Assembly: GCA_963989385.1 (NCBI GenBank) | Contig: OZ022510.1 | Location: forward strand, 558,501 to 622,500 | Length of the DNA: 64,000 nucleotides | Reading direction: 5' to 3' | Origin: Ctena decussata | Lineage: Eukaryota; Mollusca; Bivalvia; Lucinida; Lucinidae | In this document: positions 44,726-56,449 of the stretch, piece after piece | How the letters are laid out: the number at the start of each line of letters is the position of its first letter | Numbering within the stretch: position 1 is the stretch's first letter | Notes under the pieces: generated by a model | What the model saw: the letters and a program-made list of their open reading frames with translations, nothing else | Databases searched by the model: none | Told to the model about the DNA's origin: nothing | Position numbers and translations under genes: made by a program

Positions 44726-45548
44726 AATTATCTCTTTTTCTCAAGTCTCCGAGACATTAGAAACTTTCTCACAGTCTCTATGAGGCAAAACGCTGCTGCT
44801 GTTCTTGCTGTTTCCCCATATAAACAATCATCCGTCAACTTCTGCTATAATCTGTCGCTGTAGGAGCACCTGTTGATAACGTGATTTAGTTCCTCTAGTT
44901 AATACCAGTGATGGGGATTCTGAACCAATTTAATATTTCCAAGATTGCCAAAAGTAAATAGGAAAATTCTCATGAACCCCAGATCACACCCAAAACACCA
45001 GGTGGAAAAAAAAGACACCACAACAAGGCTCTTTCCAATTCGCCATAACAATATTCATTCTAACTGGCACTCTTAGAGACCAATGACCCAGGTAACTATT
45101 TGCGTGAAGGATTATCTTGAAGGTGTTCAACCAATGTATAGACTGAAATAACTGTGGACTGAATCCTATCTAGAAGTGATGAAAGTGGTGGGCTAAGACA
45201 CCGGTTATTCCGAATGAAAGCTTTCCCGCAAAACAATATGACAGCTGGGTGCCGAGAGTGTCGACTGTTTGCCACAATGAGCTATTTCATGCCAACATAG
45301 AAGACTGATAGGGCTGTGTGGATGCACTATCTAATCCGAGTCTCCACATGATGTAAGGGTTATCTTCAGTGGCATGGCCTAGCATATTCAAAGTTGAGGA
45401 AGATCAAAACGTTACCAAGCTTTTCAGCTTAGTACCTTTGTATTGACTGCACTCTAAATTATGAGCCCAAGTACTGTTAGAATCTATTTCCGGTAAAACA
45501 AACTTATTTTTAAGATGTTTCCACCATATATTGTAAAGCGATTTTCAC
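44726..45548. other. No gene recognised
   Basis: No ORF or repeat I can name. Confidence 0.45.
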
Positions 45549-45690
45549 AAAAGGGAGTAACTTTGGTGTCTCCCTGTTTGCTTCCCTTTCAAAATGGGAT
45601 CCAAGGGAGCAAATTAGTTTCTTCAAAATAAGAGCCAACTGTAAGGGGAGGCAAAAGTGGCAGAGTTGCTCCCCTTAATGCATATTCATA
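45549..45690. mobile_element. GGGAAGCAACTCT MITE family, copy 2
   Basis: AAAAGGGAGTAACTTTGGTG ... inverse-like GGCAGAGTTGCTCCCCTT. Confidence 0.55.
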
Positions 45691-45904
45691 TACCCTATTC
45701 ATAAACTTGGCCTTTAAACAATGTAGCATTTCTACAAACTCAAAGTATACTGAATCAAGTTCTAAGGAATTGCTACAAAAAACTAGTAACTAAAACAATT
45801 ACTGTTCTGTTTCTCCTTACGACGTTCCCAAAGTGGCTCAGCGGTACTAAAATAATTACTGTAACTATTCTTAAAATTGAGTTTGATTTTCAAAGCAGTT
45901 TTGT

Positions 45905-46020
45905 GTCTGAAAACTGCAGGAGAAATGACTAACACTGTAGACTCTAATCAGACTCTCCTTCAGAAGCTGTCTGATTTGGCTCTGCACTGTTTTCTCAGAC
46001 CTACCTGTACTAATATTCAG
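45905..46020. repeat. AGACTCTAATCAGACT dispersed repeat
   Basis: ACACTGTAGACTCTAATCAG and CTCTGCACTGTTTTCTCAGA parallel 55140-55225, where the middle forms a strong hairpin. Confidence 0.5.
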
Positions 46021-46059
46021 AATTTCTACCGTAGGTACTCAATTATGCCAACAGGTAGA

Positions 46060-46335
46060 GGGGCGCCATAGTCCAGTGGTTAGGGTGGCTCGGCTATTGT
46101 GCAGAAAGTCACCGGAAGGTCGTGAGTTCGCGGCTCACCGTCGCCATCCGATGACCGGAAAACTCTCTCTGTCGACCCAGCAGTAAATGGGTACCTTTTT
46201 CGAATCAGGGAAGGATTAGGCAGCGAAAGGAGAGGGATGGGCTCCGCCTTTCATCAGCTGTGCCCAGGATACAGTGGGTCTCTAACCCCCACTGCCCCTA
46301 CGGCTATTAGGCTATGGGAAACCTTTACCTTTTTT
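46060..46335 (+). mobile_element. tRNA-derived SINE, family B
   Basis: The head has A box TAGTCCAGTGGTTAGGG and degenerate B box GTGAGTTCGCGGC, then GGAAAACTCTCTCTGTCGAC, GGTACCTTTTTCGAATCAGG, ATGGGCTCCGCCTTTCATCA and GGGAAACCTTTACCTTTTT. Clear match to 11945-12216. Confidence 0.8.
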
Positions 46336-46347
46336 CTTATACTACAG

Positions 46348-46482
46348 TAAGGCCCGATTTCATGTCACACTTAGTACACGGATTAGCATTCTGAACACCA
46401 AAATTTTACATTGCGCCTTACTGTAAAATTGACCACTGACTTGTTAATTCGAGTTATACCTGTGACGTGAAATCGGGCCTTA
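46348..46482. mobile_element. TAAGGCCCGATTTCA MITE
   Basis: 22-bp terminal inverted repeats with one mismatch (TAAGGCCCGATTTCATGTCA / inverse of TGACGTGAAATCGGGCCTTA). 135 bp; interior has no ORF. Confidence 0.8.
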
Positions 46483-46557
46483 GTGATGCAGTGAAAGTAA
46501 GCAACTTTCAGTCAAAGGGAGAAAACTCTGTCTTAAAATACCCACAGAAATTTGATA

Positions 46558-46625
46558 GAGTTTGAGGGCTGGATTTGGATTTTGATTGTTTCAGTTCCTG
46601 GTCTTTGCATACTTTTTACTTTTAG
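46558..46625 (-). repeat. Family A terminal fragment
   Basis: Essentially identical to 7398-7462 and 13245-13305. Confidence 0.75.
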
Positions 46626-47006
46626 ATAAAGCTTTGTCACAGAAATTATACAACTGTAGGAACGTAGCAATTTTCAGGTGATCAACTTGAAAGGTATGGT
46701 GCCATTAAAAGGTTGAAATTTGTGGAATATATATTTCATTAGCATTTAAGTGAAGTGCAAAAGGGTTTAAATTATGTACATGTGTATAAAACCGTTGGAA
46801 GATCCCAGGTGTTTACTCAATATTAGTAAATATAATAAAATGAAGATACAAAAACACAAGTTTGTATAAAAATATTATATTCAAGTAGTGCATTTAGATT
46901 TTAATTAGCTTAGAACAACAAGAAGCATTAGTTTCACACTGTATATCATGTGCATATACCCTTAAAGTGTATGATTTCACTACTATGTCTTAAGGCCCAA
47001 TTCTTC

Positions 47007-48752
47007 AACAAGAGGTCCATGATGGACCTAAATCGCTCACCTGAGTTATGACGAAATAACATGGGAGATCATCTATTTGATGATGACTCAATTGGAGCAA
47101 TTATGCACTTTCCAATCTATTATTCTGACAAAGTTTCATATATTGGATCAAAACTGTACCCTCCAGAGTGTACACAATGTTTTTCTAAGATTTGACTTAA
47201 GTGAACTTGTTATTGACTCCGCATATTCCAGTTTCAAACTTCTTTTCATGGAGATAAACATTGTGACAAAGTTTCACAAAGATGCAATGGAAAATGAAGC
47301 CTCTATTGTGACCACAAGTTCTTTTTCTAAGATTTGACCTTCTGACCCAGTTTAGATACAACATGACCCAGTTTAAAACATGGCCAATATTTCATGAACA
47401 TAAACAATCTGACAAAGTTTCATGAAGATTGGACCAAAACTGTGCCCTCTAGAGTGTACACAATGTTTTTCTAAGATCTGACCTAGTGACCTAACCTTTG
47501 AGTTGACATTATTCGGTTTCAAACTTAGCCTAGTTTCATTAAGATAAACATTCTGACAAAGTTTCATGAAGATTCAATGCAAAATAAAGCCACTATTGTG
47601 TCCACAAGGTTTTTCTACGATTTGACCTAGTGACCTAGTTTTTGACCCAACAAGACCCAGTTTCAAACTTTGCCTAGATTTCATAACGATAAACATTCTG
47701 ACAAAGTTTCATGAACATTGGATCAAAACTGTGCCCTCTAGAGTGTACACAAGGTTTTACTAAGCTTTGACCTGGTGACCTAGTTTTTGACCCAACATAA
47801 CCCAGTTTCATATTTGGCCTAGATTGCCTGCAGATAATAATTCTGATAAAGTTTCATGAAGATTGGACCAAAACTGTGACCTCCAGAGTGTTCACAAGGT
47901 TTTTATAAGATTTGACCTAGTGACCTAGTTTTTGACCCGACATAACCCTTTCCCAAATTTGGCCTAGACTTCAAGAAAATAAACATTCTGACCAAATTTC
48001 ATGAAGTTTGGATCAAAATTGTGCCCTTTAGAGAGAGACCACAAGGTTTTACTAAGATTTGACCTAGTGACCTAGTTTTTGATATGACGTGACCTAGTTT
48101 CATATCTGACCTAGATTTCCAAAAAATAATCATTCCGACAAAATTTCATGTAGATTGGATTAAAAATGTGCCCTCTAGAGTGTACACAAGGTTTTACTAA
48201 GATTTGACCTGGTGACCTAGTTTTTGACCCAACATAACCTAGTTTCATATTTGTCCTAGATTTTATTAAGATAATCATTCTGACAAAGTTTCATGAAGAT
48301 TGGATCAAAACTGTGTCCTCTATGTCATTTAAAGTTTTATTTCTATTTTTAGCTCTGGTTTTATTTCTATTTTTAGCTCTGGCGGCCATCTTGTTAAGTG
48401 GAACAGAACCATTTTAGCAATTTTGGTTCAGGGCCATAAGTCGAACATTTCTGTAGAATTATTTTAAAATCCATCCATTGGCTTGAGAGATGTTGTTTAA
48501 AGGATTTTCTATTTTTAGCTCTGGCTGCCATCTTGTTCAGCGGAGTGGAACGATTTTAGCAATTTTGGTAAAGGGCTATAAGAGAAACATTTGTGTGAAA
48601 TTATTTTGAAATTGGTCTACTGGTCTAGGAGGAGATGTCATTTGAAGAAATTGTTGACGACGGACGGATGGACGGATGACCGGCCGAACGACGGACAAAT
48701 TTCGATCACAATAGCTCACCTTGAGCACTTTGTGCTCAAGTGAGCTAAAAAT
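47007..48752 (+). mobile_element. Pearl/Helentron-like element B, complete
   Basis: The 5' hairpin AGGTCCATGATGGACCT (47013-47029) is followed by GCTCACCTGAG (47035-47045). Nine diverged tandem units of about 139-148 bp (47128 to about 48330) come next, with GACAAAGTTTCATGAAGAT and GTGCCCTCTAGAGTG. A second repeat pair follows (TTTTTAGCTCTGGCGGCCAT at 48354 and a related copy at 48509), then a GACGGATGGACGG microsatellite (48655-48697) and a strong 3' hairpin (48713-48746) ending CTCAAGTGAGC, the near inverse of the 5' GCTCACCTGAG. No ORF. Confidence 0.8.
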
Positions 48753-48753
48753 G

Positions 48754-48960
48754 AGACAACTTCCGTTACTTCCCGTTTGCTTCCTTAGACCTATAAGCCC
48801 CTTGGACCCCTTCCAAAATGGGGTTTACATTTGCAGGAATTAATATCTCCTGTAGAACAGCAAGTTCTGTCCTTTAACACCTGACCCCAATGAGGAGAGA
48901 GGCAAACAAGACAATTGTAGAGTTGCTACCCCTGGTAATGTACATGTCCAGTTTTAAGAA
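48754..48960. mobile_element. GGGAAGCAACTCT MITE family, copy 3
   Basis: GAGACAACTTCCGTTACTTC, GCTTCCTTAGACCTATAAGC and inverse-like TTGTAGAGTTGCTACCCC. Confidence 0.5.
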
Positions 48961-49049
48961 CACTGTTATTATAGTGTATTGTATCAATTCACTGTAATTA
49001 TAGTGTTAAACTGGCCAAGGAAGATCACTCTGGTCAAGAAGTATGTTTT

Positions 49050-49450
49050 TATCTGCATCTCTTCTCCAAACTTATTCTTAGGGTATAATGGTATACTGTT
49101 TACTTTTATGGGAAGCAACTCTGCCATTTTCATTTCTGTGTCCCTTCTCAATGGGAATCAACACTTAAAGGTAAGACTTTGCTCCTTTAGGAGCAAATTC
49201 CTTGTTTTAAGAGAAGATCCTTACCAGTGGCGGATCCAGAGGGGGTTCAGGGGGTTCAAACGAACCCCCTCTTCAGCCTAAAGTATTTCATTTTCATGGG
49301 GAATTTCAGCAAAAATTGGTCAAACTGTGCAAATTGAACCCCCTCAGCTAATTTGAACCCCCTATACAAAATTCCTGGATCCATCCCTACTTACTGAAAT
49401 GGTTTAATCTTCCAGGGAAGCAAACAGGGAGTCACAAAGTTGTCCATCTT
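49050..49450. mobile_element. GGGAAGCAACTCT MITE family, copy 4, with nested insertion
   Basis: GGGAAGCAACTCTGCCATTT (49110) and inverse-like GGAAGCAAACAGGGAGTCAC (49417) bracket another MITE at 49225-49390. Confidence 0.5.
49225..49390. mobile_element. CAGTGGCGGATCCAG MITE
   Basis: CAGTGGCGGATCCAGAGGGG at the left and CCTGGATCCATCCCTA at the right, with AACCCCCT repeats inside. This terminal sequence is widespread in invertebrate genomes; superfamily not assigned. Confidence 0.65.
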
Positions 49451-49867
49451 TGTAAAAAAGGAAAAAAGAAAAAGAAAAAAAGATTGTGCCAAACATACAC
49501 ATTAAACAAAAATGAAAATGCCCTTGAGAGACAGACAGCTCATTCTACTTATAACAACAACCTCAGAAGAAAAGAAATTATGCAGTTAGTCTCCCCTGTC
49601 AAAATGGTGGCCAAACCATAGGGTTGTATCAATACAGCTTTGTTTGTTTACAAAGTACTGACTCTAGAAAAGATAAGGCTTTTTTTCAGGGTGCCCACCA
49701 GAACTTAGAAACAAAATTCCCTGAAATTTCCCTGACCAGATTCTGATTTTTCCCTGGCCCAAACGGCAACTGTTTATGCTCCTTTAGTCTTCTTACTGGC
49801 AATTAACTTATGTTAAAACCCATTTCCTAGCACAATAAAATGTATATTGGCAATTATGCAATTAAAA

Positions 49868-50745
49868 ACAACTAGAAATGTGTCCACAGTACACAGATGC
49901 CCCCACCTAGTGCCTTGAGTATGATGGCACCTTCATTAAGCTACTGGCACTTGTACGATAAATAGGTTCATACAGACAGACTTGTATAAAGTAATAGGCC
50001 ACAGGCCAAGTGTCAGCCAACATTTGAAATATGATACAAATGCAGCCCTTTATGCAGTTTCAGAGCCCATATATAACCAAAATAGTAAATATTGTATATT
50101 ACAGAAACTGGTTAGAAAGAAAGTCAGTGGACCATGACATATGGATCATCATGACCTGATTCTTGTACATTCCTGTTGTACTTACATATATATATTAATC
50201 CTCATACAAAATTTCAAGTTGCTACAACAATAGGAACCCTAAAATCAATGTCTTACAAAAATCTTAACCTTGCAAAATAAGCCTAAGTCCAAAGTCAGTG
50301 GACCGTGACATATGGATCTCCATGACCTCATTCTTGTATATTCCTTTTGTATTAATAGATATAAATCCTCATACAAAATTTCAAGTGGCTACAAAAATAG
50401 AAACCCTAAAATCTACCTCTTACAAAAACCTTAACCTTGCAAAATTAGCCTAAGTCCGAAGTCAGTGGACCGTGACATATTGATCAGCATACCCTGATTC
50501 TTGTGTATTCCTGTTGTACTAATGGATATAAACCCTCATACAAAATTTCAAGTTACTACAATAATAGAAACCCTAAAATCTACCTCTTACAAAAATCTTA
50601 ACCTGAGTCTAACAGGATCACATACATACAGATGTACAGACGTATGGACGTATGTAATAACGTACAACCAAAACACTATATACTTTTATTCCAACATGAT
50701 GTTAACGTTTTCCCCAATGAGCCTATAGGAAGTGGCTCAGTGTGA
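49868..50745 (+). mobile_element. Pearl-like element D (possibly composite)
   Basis: Hairpins GTGT-CCACAGT-ACAC (49880) and GGCC-ACA-GGCC (49998) are at the left; 49997-50113 is homologous to the left end of element E (61872-61995). Three tandem units of 167-171 bp start at 50122, 50293 and 50460 (AGTCAGTGGACCGTGACATA). A degenerate ACGT-type tract (50622-50660) and a GAGCC...GGCTC hairpin (50720-50739) end it. Confidence 0.6.
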
Positions 50746-51590
50746 AAATTTGTGATAAATCACTTTGTTAACATTACAGGCCTTGATGACGTAGAACGTA
50801 AACTTTTAACTTCTGGGGACGTCCCCCTCAAAAAAGTCCATTAGAAAATGTAACATTATGTGTTGTTGGGCAGATATGACTGTTTATTCACTCCGGCCAT
50901 CACTCCGGCCTGCGGCCGTTGTGAATTAATATTTCTTAATCTGCCTTCCAACAACGTGTTAATCTGCAATAATTCAAGGGTAAGGAAAAATTATTTCTTA
51001 AATAAAAGAAACTGCCCAATTATCATCAAAAACCTAGCTTCACCAAATTTTCAACAAATAATTATATGCATAAGACCAACAAGTCGACAAAGCAATGTCT
51101 ACAATGTAGTGTTTACCCATATGCAACCCTTCAAGAAAAGGTATGTAGACAGGAGAATTCTACAGTGCTGACAAAACACAAATTCTCTCAAACAGTTATA
51201 ACACATATTTTCCCATATGTCTGAAACATCAACAGGTACTCTCTTTCAATATAATAATATGGAAATTTGCTCTATTTACAATATAGATAATCTACACTTC
51301 CAATCAAATCATTTTCTTGTTATAAATTTATAAAAAAATTTACAAACTGAATTTTAGTTACAGCGACAATCAAACACACCACAGTCAAGCTTAAATATAT
51401 TTTTCTACAAGTATTTAAAATTTTTATATTGGCATTATGCGAAAAGATGGTTATGAGACCTAGAAGAAGATGCCCTACAGCAAGTGCAAAAAGGTAAGAC
51501 TAAGATCAGCCCTGCACAGCCATAAAGTCTGATTCACATAATACAACCTATCATACGTATTATGGTTATAAGACAGAGATCTTCCAATCC
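50746..51590. other. No gene recognised
   Basis: The 103-codon plus ORF (50860-51171) has no recognisable domain. Confidence 0.5.
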
Positions 51591-51898
51591 AAAACAATCC
51601 CAAAAATCTAGATCCATCATGCTAGATGTTACATGTAGATCTAGCATTATGGATCTAGGGCCGTATTTATAAAACGACTTAAGTCGTTGCTATGCTGTTG
51701 CTAAGGCTAATTTACTATGAAGGAGATTCCCTACAACTATGAAATTTGCTCTGGAGGGACAGTCTTTTTAGACTGCTCCTCCAGAGCAAATTTCACAGTT
51801 GTAGGAAATCTCCTTCTTAGAAATTCGGCCTTAGCAACAGCAAAGCAACGACTTAAAGTCATGTTATAAATATGGCCCTAGATTTTTGGGATTGTTTT
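51591..51898. mobile_element. Nested foldback element, about 308 bp
   Basis: Outermost arms of 21 bp are perfect inverses (AAAACAATCCCAAAAATCTA then G; inverse at 51878-51898). Inside, a small palindrome (51612-51654) and a large foldback (51659-51877) with arms of about 100 bp begin GGGCCGTATTTATAAAACGA and contain GTTGCTAAGGC and CTCTGGAGG. The inner foldback looks like a MITE with GGGCC ends sitting in a second palindrome. Confidence 0.8.
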
Positions 51899-52103
51899 GA
51901 AAGAGACAAAACTAAATAGCTAAGTTACAAAAGACTGTTGTACATATTTTGGATATTACTGGAGATAGAAAGCCCAATGATATAGCCAAATAAATACCCT
52001 ACCAATCCTTGTGAATCTATACCTTGAAAAGGAACGACTGCTGTTTGTGTAGTTGCACAGGTAGATTTGAGTTGTTGTTGAACACAAATGGCTTAAGGTC
52101 AGT
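51899..52103. other. Nothing recognised
   Basis: No feature. Confidence 0.4.
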
Positions 52104-52292
52104 ACAGTAAATACCGAGTTATTGGCAATTACAGTAATTACTCAGTTATTGGTTACTACAGTAAATACTTAGTTACTGGTAATAACAGTAAATATGGACT
52201 TCTTTGTAATTACAGTAAATACTGAGTTCTTGGTATTAACACTAAATACTGAGCTCTTGGTAATGTTAGTAAATACAGAGTTTTTGGTAACG
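52104..52292. repeat. 27-bp minisatellite, seven units
   Basis: ACAGTAAATACTGAGTT-type units begin every 27 bases (52104, 52131, 52158, 52185, 52212, 52239, 52266). Several stops occur in every frame, so it is not coding. Confidence 0.85.
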
Positions 52293-53704
52293 ACTTTTCG
52301 GTCGGGGAATAAAAATGGCAAAGCATGGAAGAGTATTCATAAATGTTAACAACTGAATTTAACTAGGAGTTAAGCAAGATTTACCCCACAATATAAGGAA
52401 AATTATTGATTCCTGGTGATAGACCGCAATTGTTGCATAATCAATAATCTGTAAATATAAGCATTTAAAATCACTATTTATTTTTTGCTGTCTTGGAATC
52501 ATGGAAATAATGGTTGAGTTTACAAAATATCTGACTCTTAAATAAATACCAAGAGATCTGCCCTCTCCCAGAGTTTAAGGCAGGAGGTATGTAACTCATT
52601 AAGGGCAGTATTTAAGTTAGGAACTTGTGACCTTGAGGTTTAAAGCTGTCTTCAAGGTCACTATGTTGTGTTGGATTGGTTTCATTTAAAGTTTTGGTCC
52701 AGTATCTCAGACAATATATCAGCCATACCCATTCATTGGTTACACACATGCTACCACCATCACAGAAGTGACTACAATAGCTGTTCTTGCAATTGCATAA
52801 AGGCACAATAAAAACAGGAGCTCGCCTGTCATCTGAAATAATTTAAACAAAACATCCACAGCGGATGCTGACAGGTATGTCAATGTGGCTGGCCATGACA
52901 AGATGACAACAATAGCTCTTCCTGTTCTTCGGTATCTAGGGGAACTACTAAATAGTTCATTTTTGAACTAATGATATTATTTTACACTAACAACAACTTT
53001 AACAGAGGCAATCATTATTAATCACTCAAATTATAAAGATCAACAATAATCATTTCAAGTAGAAAATTACATTATAAAAGTACATCGAAAATAGAAAATA
53101 TATTAACATTAAATCAACACTATCTTTCATCACCATCCTAGCTATTCTATTGCACATAAAAGATATCAAAATATGGAATGTGTTTATAGCACAGTAACTA
53201 TGGTAGCAGTAACCATGTTATTTAAAGCACAATAATATATTTACAGAAATCTCAACAACAGTAACCATTGTTACAGTAATGTGTAAGGATACCAGCAGTT
53301 ATTATGACTTTCAAAGAGGGTATATTTTTATGTTGTGAAATTATAAGATACCGTAATCAACCCTTTTAACACTCTGTCTGCTTAATTTTTTCACTTTGGA
53401 GGCAAATACTTGTAGTAAATTTTCTTTCATGTAAGCACCACATTTCAATGATTTAGGATGTGTTGAAGGAAACAAATTTAAAGGTTAAGTATGAAGAAAA
53501 AGCTGCTAACATAAGGATAGAGAGGTTTTACAAATGAAAAATGAAAATTCTGTAGAATTGTTCAACTTGTGTAAACTAGCAAACGAAGGGATGGACTATT
53601 AAAAATATAAGCGTTTATAGTCATATGCTTAGAAATTTAACAAAAGGTGCACTTATAGGGGCATGTGCGCTAATTAGGTCAAATATAATAACATAAAACC
53701 ATAT
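52293..53704. other. No gene recognised
   Basis: AT-rich; ORF 52612-52806 is unrecognised. Confidence 0.5.
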
Positions 53705-53942
53705 GAGCCGTGACATGAAAAAACCAACAAAGTGGGTGTGCGCCCAGCACAGACTCAGATCAGCCTGGGCATCCGCCCAGTCTGATCAGAGTCTTCACTG
53801 TCCTCATGGATGTAGCTTAGACCCTTACCTACAGTTTGAGCACTTAACGAAGAGTCTGGTCAAACTGGGCGGATGCCCAGGCTTACCTGAGTCTGCGCTG
53901 GGCACACAACCACATTTTTTTGATTTTGTCATGTTGCAGCTC
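53705..53942. mobile_element. GAGCC foldback MITE, copy 7, with ATAT target duplication
   Basis: GAGCCGTGACATGAAAAAAC to TTTTGTCATGTTGCAGCTC, flanked on both sides by ATAT (53701-53704 and 53943-53946). Confidence 0.85.
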
Positions 53943-53984
53943 ATATACAGTATTCGAATGTTTGCTGTATTGCCATGAAAGGGT

Positions 53985-54200
53985 ATACTTTCAAAGGAAC
54001 CGTAAAACAACTTTGTCACCATTTTTGTTTCTGCCGCCCTTCTAACAGGAGACTGATTCTTAAATGTAAAAATCTGCTCCTCCAGGAGTAAATTCTTTCT
54101 TTAAAACAAAATCTTTTGGACAGGTTACACTGCCCATGGGTGTAAACAGGAAGTAGTTTTCTTGCTTCCCTTTTTTTGTTGTTTGTAAAAATGGAAGACC
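53985..54200. mobile_element. GGGAAGCAACTCT MITE family, copy 5
   Basis: ACCGTAAAACAACTTTGTCA, CTGCTCCTCCAGGAGTAAAT and TTTTCTTGCTTCCCTTTTTT parallel 49110-49450. Confidence 0.5.
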
Positions 54201-54354
54201 ATAAAGGGTATACCCATTCATCTTAGCCTATGAAACAAGCCCACTGAAAAAATTCTAAAATTTGGGACAACTGAAATAATTACTGTGATTGTCCTAAAAT
54301 TGAAACAGTTTGGTTGTTCAATGCACTGATGCATCCAAAAGATGCAGATGGTAT

Positions 54355-55125
54355 CACAGATGCTTTGGATTAGGACTTTGGCGAATAGAGCCACATTGAA
54401 GTCTCAATTTATACAAGATATTAATCTTTGGCGAGCAAAACTGTGCATGAGCCTGGGAAACTATCCCGTTTTCTCTCCACAATCAGTACAAACCTGTTAG
54501 TATTTGGTGGCCTTAGATTCACCAGTCATTTATCTTTACAATGAGATGCATGTCGTTGCATGAACTTGTCTAGTCTTTACAAATTTATTCAAAACAATTC
54601 ACTGCCATGTGAAAAAGATGTCCTTACACATAATTTCCCAGTCAATTTACATAAATGGTTCCCCATTTCAATCTCTGTGCATGGAGGCCTCTAACACACT
54701 AGAAACCATAATAGGGATTCCAGTCAGCTCTAAACTGAGAATAGCTCACCTGTCCACATAATCTACCTTGGTACCTTGATATACACAAATGACTTATTCT
54801 ACAGGTTTAAAAGCTGGGAGCCATTTATGTAATTATTAGGTGGATTATGTGTAAGGGCATTTTTTCACATGGTAGTGAATTGTTTTAAGTAAATTTGTAA
54901 AGACTAGACAAGTTGATGCAACGACATGCATCTCATTGTAAAGATAAATGACTGGGGAACCTAAGGACACCAAATACTAACAGGTTTGTACTAATTATGG
55001 AGAGAAAACGGGATAGTTTCCTGGGCTCATACACAGTTTTGCTCGCCAATGATTTTAAAATATCTTGTATAAATTGAGACTTCACAGTGGCTCTACTAGC
55101 CAAAGTCCTGATCCCAAGCATCTGT
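54355..55125. mobile_element. Mutator-like foldback element, 9-bp target duplication
   Basis: Arms of about 300 bp (54355-54663 and 54822-55125) are inverse copies at about 90 percent identity, starting ACAGATGCTT and including AAACTATCCCGTTTTCTCTC and ATGCATGTCGTTGCAT. The central spacer is about 160 bp. AGATGGTAT lies directly outside both ends (54346-54354 and 55126-55134). Long terminal repeats plus a 9-bp duplication are the hallmark of TIR-type Mutator-like elements. No transposase; the minus ORF in one arm is not conserved in the other. Confidence 0.75.
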
Positions 55126-55134
55126 AGATGGTAT

Positions 55135-55235
55135 AGCTAACAATGTAGACCATGATCAGACTGCTCCATTTAGGAGCAGTCTGATCTAGGCCTGCACTGT
55201 TTGCTTAAACCTATCTGTCCCAATATTTAGATTTT
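55135..55235. repeat. Dispersed repeat with strong hairpin
   Basis: GATCAGACTGCTCC-ATTT-AGGAGCAGTCTGATC (55153-55188) is a near-perfect hairpin in a repeat also seen, decayed, at 45905-46020 and 63320-63360. Confidence 0.7.
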
Positions 55236-55323
55236 TTATGGAATGTTTCTCACAAATGATTTTTATCTTTGTTAATCCTGCATAGTGCTATAGCTGTTAC
55301 AAAGTATCTACTAAATATCCATT

Positions 55324-55449
55324 TGCTGTAATCTATCTTTTGTTATCTATCTGTTGTTATCTATCTGCTGTTATCCATCTCTTGCTATCTACTTGTTGTT
55401 ATCTATCTGCTGTTTAATATCTATCTGTATTTATCTATCTGTTGTTGTT
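55324..55449. repeat. Minisatellite of about 15-16 bp (TATCTATCTGTTGTT)
   Basis: Roughly eight imperfect units. Confidence 0.85.
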
Positions 55450-55626
55450 TTCTATATTTTGGAATGTATGAGATAAGCCTGTTTGACATGTTTTACTCAT
55501 AAATATCACTTGTTTTTGAAGAATCTCAATTGATGCTGCCATGGTCTGTGTCCGGCCCTGGAAAGGATGAATACAGATGAATAAAAACACAGTTTATAAT
55601 AACATGTGACTGGTCAAAGTAATTTA

Positions 55627-56215
55627 TTATATCCCCGCAAAACATACTTTTAGTGGGGTTTACTTTTTTTTGCATGTCCGTCCCTCCGTCTTTCCATCAA
55701 TGTTTCAGTTTTGTGCTATATAACGTTTGTAGTTTTGTCAAATGCTGATCAAATTAATGCCACACCATGAGCATCAGATAGTGCAGATTTGGTAAGAAAA
55801 AAGGGGCTATAGGATCAGTATTACAGGAGTTATGCTACTTTGCAATTCTTACAATTATATGTTTGTGTAATGACTGACAGTACTATACAGGGTTTTGAAC
55901 TTAATAGCCATTGTCTGACCTCTGCATATTTTCAATTATGGTTGATACTGCATACTTTGTGAAGTCACCTCCTCTCAGAGCTCTCATTGGATCTTTTCAA
56001 TACATTGCAGATATGTTACAGACATACTGAAAATGTGAATAAAGAAGTTTAATGCTAAAAAGATATTTTATGACAAAATGATAGGCCTTTGAACTTAGTC
56101 TTTTTTCCAACCAATACACATATCAAATAATGCTAAACTCCTTTCATTGAATCTTTTCAGTGTCTTGCAGGTATGTTGCAGACATACTGGAGACATGCAT
56201 AAAGAAGCTAAAGGC
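55627..56215 (-). mobile_element. Pearl/Helentron-like element G, minus orientation
   Basis: At the left (its 3' end) is a CCCCGC...GTGGGG hairpin (55634-55660), similar to the CCCCTCAC hairpin of element A. Next is a GTCC-type microsatellite (GCATGTCCGTCCCTCCGTC), then sequence with two core copies about 161 bp apart (CATTGGATCTTTTCAATACA at 55985; CATTGAATCTTTTCAGTGTC at about 56146). The 5' end is not clear. Confidence 0.6.
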
Positions 56216-56247
56216 TGAATTTTTTTTTTTTTGACAACCTGACTTGG

Positions 56248-56447
56248 TTAAGAACTTCGAAATGTGGTGATGCGCCCATCCACCCAGTCTGATCAGAGTC
56301 TTTGCTGTCCGCATGGCGTTAGCTTAGACCCTTAGCTACCCTTTGAGCACTTAACAAAGAGTCTTGTTAAACTGGGCAAATGTCCAGACTGATCTGAGTC
56401 TGCACTGGACGCATAACCACACTGTTGATTTTGTCGTGTCATGGCTC
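56248..56447. mobile_element. GAGCC foldback MITE, copy 8, next to a stop codon
   Basis: The right end is intact (TTTTGTCGTGTCATGGCTC, ending 56447); the left end is rearranged or truncated. It starts two bases beyond the SLC35F6-like stop codon (TAA at 56452-56450 on the minus strand), so it forms the start of that gene's 3' untranslated region. Confidence 0.8.
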
Positions 56448-56449
56448 AT

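Noticed and set aside
52104..52292. Repeat-protein coding region from a 27-bp (9-codon) period
   Set aside because: All frames contain stops, and insertions in related units do not preserve a frame.
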